Positions 1 to 4,315 of a DNA stretch of 5,254 nt are shown here, piece by piece. Each line of letters begins with the position of its first letter. The first letter of the stretch is position 1. The notes under the pieces are model-generated. The model did not search any database. It was not told the DNA's origin and saw only the letters and a program-made list of their open reading frames with translations. The stretch is from Nitrosopumilaceae archaeon (lineage in GTDB: Archaea; Thermoproteota; Nitrososphaeria; Nitrososphaerales; Nitrosopumilaceae): the NCBI GenBank assembly GCA_007571225.1, contig RKRU01000114.1, forward strand, positions 1-5,254, written 5' to 3'. A program made the translations under genes and the position numbers.

Positions 1-1
1 G

Positions 2-463
2 ATTCTGGGGATCATCGCACATGATGCACGCAAGGCGTTTGGCGACAATATAGTACAATTTGATGTGACCGGTCATGAACCGGCCCACACTATAAAGAGG
101 ATACTGGGCGCCATTGCAGACAATAATGCGACAGCTGCAAGGATCAGTCACATCCGGCCTGCATCCACACCGGGCAGAATAGTGCAGGCTGGGCATAATG
201 ATGGTTATGGTTATGGTGAGAGTGCAGGTGTAGGTACGGGTGTAGGTGCGAGTACGGGTGTAGGTGCGAGTACGGGTGTAGGTGCGAGTACAGGGGCAGG
301 TACGGATGCTGGTACGAGTACAGGGGCAGGTACGGATGCTGGTACGAGTACAGGGGCAGGTACGGATGCTGGTACGAGTGTAGATGACTACGGTGACGAG
401 GTGGACTGGCTGGGCAACATAACAAAAGACGGCAGGCTGGGTGAGTTCTTCGATCTGGACTAG
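2..463 (+). CDS. Unrecognised protein, 3' portion only, with repeat-built Gly-rich tail and PIP-box-like C-terminus
   Basis: The frame is open from the window edge to a TAG at 461-463 (153 residues visible), so the 5' end lies outside. A GTG at 65 is the only in-frame start candidate, but the codons before it read as ordinary protein (ILGIIAHDARKAFGDNIVQF) and there is no TATA box at the right distance, so I treat it as internal. Residues 1-65 look like the end of a folded domain. I do not recognise its family. From about residue 66 the protein becomes GYGYG, then three GVGAST units, then three GAGTDAGTST-type units: a flexible, uncharged-to-acidic linker. The last ~27 residues are acidic and aromatic and end in DGRLGEFFDLD, in which DGRLGEFF fits the PCNA-interacting pattern (hydrophobic at position 4, FF at 7-8) except for Asp instead of Gln at position 1. 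If that is real, the protein would belong to replication or repair; this is inference. The TGT gene follows after 35 nt with its own promoter-like box. Confidence 0.75.
   Translation: MLGIIAHDARKAFGDNIVQFDVTGHEPAHTIKRILGAIADNNATAARISHIRPASTPGRIVQAGHNDGYGYGESAGVGTGVGASTGVGASTGVGASTGAGTDAGTSTGAGTDAGTSTGAGTDAGTSVDDYGDEVDWLGNITKDGRLGEFFDLD
238..291 (+). repeat. 18-bp tandem repeat, three perfect copies
   Basis: Three consecutive identical units of gggtgtaggtgcgagtac occupy 238-255, 256-273 and 274-291. They are in frame and encode GVGAST three times. Copies are identical even at third codon positions, which points to recent duplication or ongoing homogenisation rather than protein-level selection alone. 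A partial degenerate unit precedes the array (gcaggtgtaggtac, 224-237). Confidence 0.95.
292..379 (+). repeat. 30-bp tandem repeat, three near-perfect copies
   Basis: Units at 292-321, 322-351 and 352-379 follow the 18-bp array directly. The first two are identical and the third is identical until its last two bases. Each unit encodes GAGTDAGTST (the third ends in SV). The unit contains the gagtac and ggtacg words of the 18-bp unit, so it probably arose from it by duplication and divergence. Length is a multiple of three, so copy-number change would keep the reading frame. Confidence 0.95.
428..451 (+). other. PIP-box-like peptide code at the C-terminus
   Basis: These codons give DGRLGEFF, three residues before the C-terminal residue (DLD follows). 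The classical PCNA-interacting peptide is Q-x-x-h-x-x-a-a; here L is at position 4 and FF at 7-8, with Asp replacing Gln at position 1. A terminal position after a flexible linker is where archaeal clients of PCNA often carry the motif. It is a short pattern and may be chance. Confidence 0.4.
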
Positions 464-470
464 CTGATTC

Positions 471-480
471 ATTAATTAAT
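471..480 (+). promoter_or_regulatory. TATA-like box of the TGT gene
   Basis: attaattaat sits in the 35-nt gap before the TGT gene, centred about 23 nt upstream of the ATG at 499. No purine-rich Shine-Dalgarno lies before that ATG (ccaccacaatg). This spacing suggests a very short or leaderless transcript. Confidence 0.5.
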
Positions 481-498
481 CTCAGTAAATCCACCACA

Positions 499-2058
499 AT
501 GTTGTTTGAGATACTGCGAGGCGACCTTGCGGCAAGAATAGGCAGAATAAGTACAAGGCATGGCACGGTGGAGACACCTGCATACGTACCTGTCATCCAT
601 CCGGTAAAACAGACCATACCGGCACACGAGATCAGGGAGATAGGGTTTGATCTCGTAATTACAAATGCATACATTACAATGAAGTCGTACGGCCAGGAGG
701 CCGTTCATAGAGGAATCCACGACATCATAAAGTATGACGGGGCCATAATGACAGACTCTGGTGGATACCAAGTTCTGGAATATGGAAAAGTAGATGTCAC
801 ACCGCCTGACATGGCGGCCTTTGAAAGGGGGATACGGACCGACTTTGCGATCCCGCTTGACAGGCCCACCGGACTTGGCATGTCTTACAAACAGGCCGAA
901 TCATACGTCAAACACACCCTCAGGGTCTCAAGGGAGACGCTCGGCAGGCATGGCGGCGATGACAGCAACCAGATCTGGGTGGGCCCCATACAAGGAAGCG
1001 AACATCCAAAACTGGTCACAAGATCCACCAAGAGTCTTACAAGAATGGGTTACAAGATGCTCGCGCTGGGCAGCCCGGTCGAGTTCATGGAGTCTTACGA
1101 ATACAGACTTCTTGCAGAGATGATAATTACGGCAAAAAGGCACATACCGCACTCGGTGCCACTGCACCTCTTCGGCGCTGGACACACACTTACCATTCCG
1201 CTTGCCGTAGCACTAGGATGTGACACGTTTGACTCTGCATCATACATACTGTATGCAAGACAGAACAGATACATATCAGAGGACGGGACGCGCAGGCTTG
1301 ACGAACTTGAGTACTTTCCGTGTTGCTGCCCGACATGCAGCAAGTACACTCCTGCAGAGATGCTCCAGGCAGACTTAGAAGAGAGGACACGCCAGCTTGC
1401 GCTGCACAACCTGTACGCCATAAAACTAGAGGTGGACAAAACCAAACAATCGATTCATGAGGGAAGGCTATGGGAGTATCTACTAAAAAAGGCAAGGACA
1501 CATCCCAAACTGTACGAGGCGATCACGAGTATAATCACCACGGATGATGTAAGGGACGCATTCCATACGGGCACCGCACAGTTCAAGCAGAAGGCAGTAT
1601 TCCTTTACAGCCATGAAGATCAGTACAGGCCCGAGGTTGCCGCGTACCACAGGACTGCCCGCAGATTCAGGGCGAAGGGAAAGAGCATAGTTGTAGTGAC
1701 GCCCGAGACAAAGAGCAAGCCGGCGTACCTGTCGCGCGAGTACAGGGAGGCGTACAGGCATGATTATGACGGTGACGGTGACGATAATGTGGACAACAGC
1801 TCCATACAATTCTGCCAGTACAATCCGGTGCTGGGAATAATTCCAATAGAGATATCCGATCTATACCCGGCGGCGCACCACGTGACCGCCGTCCGGCCTT
1901 ATAATCCAGAACTGCATGTAGAATTTGCAGAGACGTGGGATCGCTTCTTTGCAAAAAACAACTTTGAGGAGGTACGATACTACAAGAATGACGAGTTTAT
2001 CGGCCACTTTGTAGAAAGGCTTGACGGTATAAGAAAGCGGTATCTCCCCGACAAGTAA
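499..2058 (+). CDS. tgtA: Archaeosine tRNA-guanine(15) transglycosylase (ArcTGT)
   Basis: This enzyme exchanges guanine 15 in the D-loop of tRNA for preQ0, the first committed step to archaeosine. The 519-residue product carries the TGT barrel signatures: TDSGGYQ (Asp86, the base-binding acid), GPIQGSEHP (163-170 region), HLFGAGH and GCDTFDSASY (Asp245, matching the nucleophile of the family), and the zinc site Cys275-Cys277-Cys280 with His303. Residues from about 320 onward match the extra C-terminal region of archaeal, not bacterial, enzymes. It is shorter than the roughly 580-residue Pyrococcus enzyme, and I see no clear PUA domain at the end. An Asp/Gly-rich stretch (422-433, DYDGDGDDNVDN) looks like a surface insertion. 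The ATG at 499 was chosen because the conserved FEILRGDLAARIG segment begins there and a promoter-like box lies just upstream. Its 3' neighbour is convergent. Confidence 0.93.
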   Translation: MLFEILRGDLAARIGRISTRHGTVETPAYVPVIHPVKQTIPAHEIREIGFDLVITNAYITMKSYGQEAVHRGIHDIIKYDGAIMTDSGGYQVLEYGKVDVTPPDMAAFERGIRTDFAIPLDRPTGLGMSYKQAESYVKHTLRVSRETLGRHGGDDSNQIWVGPIQGSEHPKLVTRSTKSLTRMGYKMLALGSPVEFMESYEYRLLAEMIITAKRHIPHSVPLHLFGAGHTLTIPLAVALGCDTFDSASYILYARQNRYISEDGTRRLDELEYFPCCCPTCSKYTPAEMLQADLEERTRQLALHNLYAIKLEVDKTKQSIHEGRLWEYLLKKARTHPKLYEAITSIITTDDVRDAFHTGTAQFKQKAVFLYSHEDQYRPEVAAYHRTARRFRAKGKSIVVVTPETKSKPAYLSREYREAYRHDYDGDGDDNVDNSSIQFCQYNPVLGIIPIEISDLYPAAHHVTAVRPYNPELHVEFAETWDRFFAKNNFEEVRYYKNDEFIGHFVERLDGIRKRYLPDK

Positions 2059-2100
2059 CCTGCAATCCCACTACGGCCTTCAGAGAACAAGACAGATAAT

Positions 2101-2110
2101 AAAGAAAAAA
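2101..2110 (-). terminator. T-rich tract downstream of the ferredoxin gene
   Basis: On the minus strand this reads ttttttcttt, beginning 15 nt after the ferredoxin stop codon. Archaeal RNA polymerase commonly stops at oligo-T without a hairpin. I see no comparable T-tract for the TGT transcript on the plus strand in the 66-nt convergent gap. Confidence 0.45.
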
Positions 2111-2124
2111 GGAGTGGATCACGG

Positions 2125-2427
2125 TTAAAGTGCCGCGTCCTCGGCCCAGCCCTTGACGAACACTCCATTCTCATGGAGCGGTACTGGCTGTCCGGCGGTA
2201 TAGTTCATCGGCCTCATCCAAAAGATGGACTTTGTCGGACACACGCCAATGCATGCACCGTCAGAGATACATCTCTCCGGATAAAAGACAAATGCCTTAC
2301 CTCTCTTCCAGCCCTGGACTGGCTTTACTCTAAGGACATCGGGTCCTAGTGACGTACAGATCTCTACACACAGTGCACAACCAATACATCTCTGCTCGTC
2401 GATATCCGGCAGTATTGCTATAGGCAT
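2125..2427 (-). CDS. Two-cluster ferredoxin with Asp in the second motif
   Basis: A 100-residue soluble electron carrier. The first motif is complete, Cys14-x2-Cys17-x2-Cys20-x3-Cys24. The second is Cys53-x2-Asp56-x2-Cys59-x3-Cys63-Pro, with Asp where the second cysteine would be. In di-cluster ferredoxins three cysteines of one motif pair with the last cysteine of the other, so one cluster should be a normal [4Fe-4S] and the other either [3Fe-4S] or an Asp-ligated [4Fe-4S]. A 28-residue spacer separates the motifs and a 37-residue tail follows (FWMRPMNYTAGQ and beyond). No signal peptide or membrane segment is present. ATG at 2427 is chosen because a strong TATA box lies about 28 nt upstream and no Shine-Dalgarno is visible, so the mRNA is probably leaderless. 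Its redox partner cannot be told from this window. Confidence 0.9.
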   Translation of the reverse strand: MPIAILPDIDEQRCIGCALCVEICTSLGPDVLRVKPVQGWKRGKAFVFYPERCISDGACIGVCPTKSIFWMRPMNYTAGQPVPLHENGVFVKGWAEDAAL

Positions 2428-2451
2428 TACAAACTGACTGTCGTCTAATAT

Positions 2452-2459
2452 TATTTAAA
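2452..2459 (-). promoter_or_regulatory. TATA box of the ferredoxin gene
   Basis: The minus strand reads tttaaata here, inside a longer AT-rich run (2446-2459). Its centre is about 28 nt upstream of the ATG, the archaeal TATA-to-start distance expected if the transcript begins at or within a few bases of the start codon. Confidence 0.7.
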
Positions 2460-2467
2460 CTATGAGC

Positions 2468-2488
2468 AAAAACCATAACCCCGTTATG
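2468..2488 (-). terminator. Hairpin plus T5: second terminator or operator
   Basis: The arms cataac (2474-2479) and gttatg (2483-2488) are perfectly complementary with a 3-nt spacer. On the minus strand the hairpin is followed after one base by TTTTT (2472-2468), the geometry of an intrinsic terminator for the upstream minus gene. It also lies 15-29 nt upstream of the ferredoxin TATA box, where a transcription-factor operator could sit. The sequence does not decide between these. Confidence 0.45.
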
Positions 2489-2498
2489 ACATATGGGG

Positions 2499-2511
2499 GG
2501 CGGATCCCGCC
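2499..2511. repeat. GC-rich inverted repeat between the two minus genes
   Basis: ggcgg-atc-ccgcc forms a perfect 5-bp stem with a 3-nt loop, and stands out as GC-rich in an AT-rich gap. Function unknown; it could be a stem in the read-through RNA or a protein-binding site. Confidence 0.5.
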
Positions 2512-2524
2512 ATTACTAAAAAGT

Positions 2525-2552
2525 AAAAAAAAGAACTCGTTGTTAATACAAC
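2525..2552 (-). terminator. Hairpin plus T8 at the end of the 72-residue gene
   Basis: On the minus strand gttgt (2552-2548), loop atta and acaac (2543-2539) form a 5-bp hairpin that overlaps the stop codon by one base. Six bases later comes a run of eight T (2532-2525), followed after two bases by a further T-rich stretch. Oligo-T alone is a good archaeal terminator; the weak stem may add to it. Confidence 0.6.
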
Positions 2553-2770
2553 TATTTTTTCTGTCTCATTGCGTCAATTTGACCGGATGTTACCCAGTCA
2601 AGAAGTTCAGCGGAGCTCGGATTCAGTTCTGCCTTCTTGTTCATCAGATTACTAACCCAGATCCAGTTAATTTGGTTCAGTAGGGGTTTTTCATCCTCGT
2701 CGCCTGCTCTGACTTTACTCACAAGACTCGCGTCCTGCTGAGCAAGCCACTCTGCAAAAGATCTTCCCAT
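2552..2770 (-). CDS. Small uncharacterised protein (72 aa)
   Basis: I do not recognise this family. The product starts MGRSFAEWLAQQDASLVSKV and ends DAMRQKK. It has no membrane segment, signal peptide or cysteine. It contains three tryptophans (8, 36, 38) plus a fourth at 59, a hydrophobic core (INWIWVSNL, 34-42), a predicted helix (SSAELLDWV, 52-60) and a charged middle (RAGDEDEK), so it looks like a compact, mostly helical soluble protein. The gene call rests on context: a TATA-like box 27 nt upstream of its ATG, a hairpin/T-tract immediately at its stop, and good archaeal amino-acid composition. It lies upstream of the ferredoxin gene on the same strand, but the intervening terminator and separate TATA box argue for two transcripts. 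The plus-strand reading frame opposite it lacks such signals. Confidence 0.72.
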   Translation of the reverse strand: MGRSFAEWLAQQDASLVSKVRAGDEDEKPLLNQINWIWVSNLMNKKAELNPSSAELLDWVTSGQIDAMRQKK

Positions 2771-2792
2771 GTGCTACAAGGGGCGTTTTATG

Positions 2793-2801
2793 TTAATTAA
2801 A
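2793..2801 (-). promoter_or_regulatory. TATA box of the 72-residue gene
   Basis: The minus strand reads tttaattaa, centred 27 nt upstream of the ATG at 2770, with no Shine-Dalgarno between (tgtagcac precedes the ATG). The spacing again predicts a leaderless transcript. Confidence 0.65.
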
Positions 2802-2915
2802 GCTTTTGAAGATTACACGTTGCATAAAATAAGGGACGACAGAGGCCGCATCACCACCACCAACACGTAGTCAGGCCGCACGCGCCAGTATGCACAAAGG
2901 GAGAGTTTTGGGGAT

Positions 2916-2923
2916 GAATTAAT
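2916..2923 (+). promoter_or_regulatory. Possible distal TATA box of the nuclease gene
   Basis: gaattaat lies in the divergent region. If used, transcription would start near 2946 and give a leader of about 67 nt that contains the inverted repeat over the nuclease start codon. There is no independent support for its use; the proximal box at 2983 is the simpler choice. Confidence 0.25.
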
Positions 2924-2978
2924 GGGGCTATCTGATACATGCGGATATCCATAAGGCAGGAGCCATACAGCAGATAAG

Positions 2979-3014
2979 AAGGTTTTAACGTAGATGTTTT
3001 TGCATCAAAACCTT
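2979..3014 (+). promoter_or_regulatory. 8-bp inverted repeat with inner stem spanning promoter box and TTG start
   Basis: aaggtttt (2979-2986) and aaaacctt (3007-3014) are perfectly complementary. Inside, gatg (2993-2996) pairs with catc (3003-3006) around the loop tttttg, leaving aacgta (2987-2992) as a one-sided bulge. The right arm contains the first two bases of the TTG start codon and the left arm overlaps the TATA-like ttttaa. In DNA this could be an operator for a repressor; in an RNA with a leader it would fold over the start codon. Confidence 0.6.
2983..2988 (+). promoter_or_regulatory. Proximal TATA-like box of the nuclease gene
   Basis: ttttaa is centred 27-28 nt before the TTG at 3013, the same spacing as the boxes of the ferredoxin and 72-residue genes. 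It is a weaker box than those. It would give a leaderless mRNA beginning at or near a TTG codon. Confidence 0.45.
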
Positions 3015-4305
3015 GGATGTTAAAGTTTTGGGAGCCGCAGGCGAGGTGGGACGATCAGGGTTTCTGGTTGGGTGTGAAGGCACCAACATACTGCTAGACT
3101 ATGGAGTAATGTTCGGCAGAAGGGGATCGCCCCCGCAGTATCCCCTGCATGTCAGGCCAAAGGACATCGATGCGGTGGTAGTTACACATGCACACCTTGA
3201 CCACTCTGGATGCGTGCCGTCGCTGTTCGTAAGCGGGAATACCGATGTCTATGCCACGCCACCCACACTGGACCTGTCAGAACTGCTGATAACTGACATG
3301 CTCAAGGTGGAGAAGAATGCACATCAGTTTGACATGATCGAGCTTGATAATATGATGAAAAACACTAAGGGGATAAGATACAGACAGAAGGTTACAAAGG
3401 GGGAGGCCGCCTTTGAACTGAGAGAGTCGGGCCATGTAATAGGCGGAAGTACGGTCCTAGTCGAGTCAGAGAAGAAGAGACTCTTTTACACTGGGGACAT
3501 AAAGACAAACGGCTCGCGCATGCTGCGAGAGGCAGACATGGACATAGGCCAGATAGACTTGCTGATCACCGAAAGTACATACTCCCAGACATCACAAAAG
3601 CCTAGAATGCAGTCAGAACGGGAGCTTGTAGAGTTTGCAAACGAGGTAATGGATAGAAAGGGCGTGCTGTTCATACCGTCGTTCTCCGTGGAGAGGTCCC
3701 AGGAGATCGCCTGCGTGCTGCAGAATGCAAACTTCAAGCACAAGATAATCATGGACGGTATGGCGCTGAAGGTAAACGAGATAATACTCCGACACCCGGA
3801 ATATCTCCGCAACCCGGACATCTTCAGACGCGTGGTAAACAATGCAGTCTCCATCAGGGACCACTCGCAGCGGAGACGCGCCCTGCGCCAGAGCAGCAAG
3901 GGCGACGAGCGGGCCGAACCCTGCGTGGTCATCTCGCCTGCAGGCATGCTAGTAGGCGGCAACGCGGTCTTTTACCTACAGGAGCTGGCGTTTGACAACA
4001 GAAACGGGATCGCGTTGGTCTCATACCAAGGGGAGGGAACCCCCGGCAGGATGCTACTAGAGACAGGCAAAGTAGAAGCACGGGGTAGGGAGATCACAGT
4101 CGAGGCAGAGGTAAAGCAATTTGAGTTCTCAGGACACGCAGACAGGGACGAGCTCTTTGCAATGCTGAGAAAGATAGAGGGCGATCCGAAGGTTCTGACG
4201 GTGCACGGTGATGGGGAAGATTGCAGGGTATTTGCACGCGAGATACATGAAGAGTTCGGATGGGATGCACACGCCCCATCTGCAAACGATCTGGTACAGG
4301 TCTGA
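3013..4305 (+). CDS. Beta-CASP metallo-beta-lactamase ribonuclease, aCPSF2-like
   Basis: A predicted zinc-dependent ribonuclease of the CPSF73/RNase J superfamily, acting in RNA processing or decay. All catalytic motifs are present in 430 residues: Asp29 (LLDYG, motif 1), His59-x-His61-x-Asp63-His64 (motif 2), His141 (SGHVIGGS, motif 3), Asp162 (YTGDIK, motif 4), Glu187 (TESTY, motif A), His375 (SGHAD, motif B) and His398 (VHGD, motif C). The beta-CASP insert runs roughly from 190 to 345. There are no N-terminal KH domains, which separates it from aCPSF1 (about 630 residues) and fits the shorter aCPSF2 group, members of which have been reported as 5'-3' exonucleases. The start is TTG: the frame is closed at 2986-2988, there is no ATG or GTG before the conserved VKVLGAAGEVGRSGF, and the next ATG is residue 33, past motif 1. 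The glycosylase gene follows after 10 nt, probably on the same transcript. Confidence 0.93.
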   Translation: MDVKVLGAAGEVGRSGFLVGCEGTNILLDYGVMFGRRGSPPQYPLHVRPKDIDAVVVTHAHLDHSGCVPSLFVSGNTDVYATPPTLDLSELLITDMLKVEKNAHQFDMIELDNMMKNTKGIRYRQKVTKGEAAFELRESGHVIGGSTVLVESEKKRLFYTGDIKTNGSRMLREADMDIGQIDLLITESTYSQTSQKPRMQSERELVEFANEVMDRKGVLFIPSFSVERSQEIACVLQNANFKHKIIMDGMALKVNEIILRHPEYLRNPDIFRRVVNNAVSIRDHSQRRRALRQSSKGDERAEPCVVISPAGMLVGGNAVFYLQELAFDNRNGIALVSYQGEGTPGRMLLETGKVEARGREITVEAEVKQFEFSGHADRDELFAMLRKIEGDPKVLTVHGDGEDCRVFAREIHEEFGWDAHAPSANDLVQV

Positions 4306-4310
4306 TGAGG
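4304..4310 (+). promoter_or_regulatory. Shine-Dalgarno of the glycosylase gene
   Basis: gatgagg lies five bases before the ATG at 4316 and overlaps the stop codon of the nuclease gene (4303-4305). It supports ATG 4316 as the start and translation of this gene as the second cistron of an operon. An ATG at 4305 is in another frame and stops after four codons. Confidence 0.6.
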
Positions 4311-4315
4311 ACTCG

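Noticed and set aside
65..67. GTG as the true start of the first gene
   Set aside because: The frame is open back to the window edge with protein-like codons, and no TATA box lies about 27 nt upstream; the gene most likely begins outside the window.
238..379. Short direct repeats as a possible CRISPR array
   Set aside because: Units are contiguous with no unique spacers, stay in frame and encode a regular peptide; they are a coding minisatellite.
144..674. A 176-codon minus-strand open frame with HLHPYSHLHPY-type repeats
   Set aside because: It is the antisense of the Gly-rich repeat array and of the TGT start; the periodicity comes entirely from the plus-strand repeat, and the TGT frame opposite it is clearly real.
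1762..1797. Calcium-binding loop in the TGT (DYDGDGDDNVDN)
   Set aside because: It matches D-x-D-x-D-G but has Asn rather than Asp/Glu at position 12 and an acid where a hydrophobic residue is expected. The DNA shows a ggtgac slippage repeat, so a low-complexity acidic insertion is the simpler reading.
2462..2683. A 73-codon plus-strand open frame opposite the small minus gene
   Set aside because: No promoter box at the right distance, no Shine-Dalgarno, and the composition at its start (lysine run, then a hydrophobic stretch) derives from the A-tract terminator region; the minus-strand gene has matching signals at both ends.
2943..2950. Perfect palindrome ggatatcc in the divergent region
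   Set aside because: Eight bases only, no second copy or spacing to a promoter element that would make it more than chance.
2804..2978. A small RNA or tRNA gene in the divergent intergenic region
   Set aside because: No T-loop or acceptor-stem pattern and no proper C box/D box pair (ggatgaa is one mismatch short and no matching partner is spaced correctly); I see nothing there beyond the promoter candidates listed.
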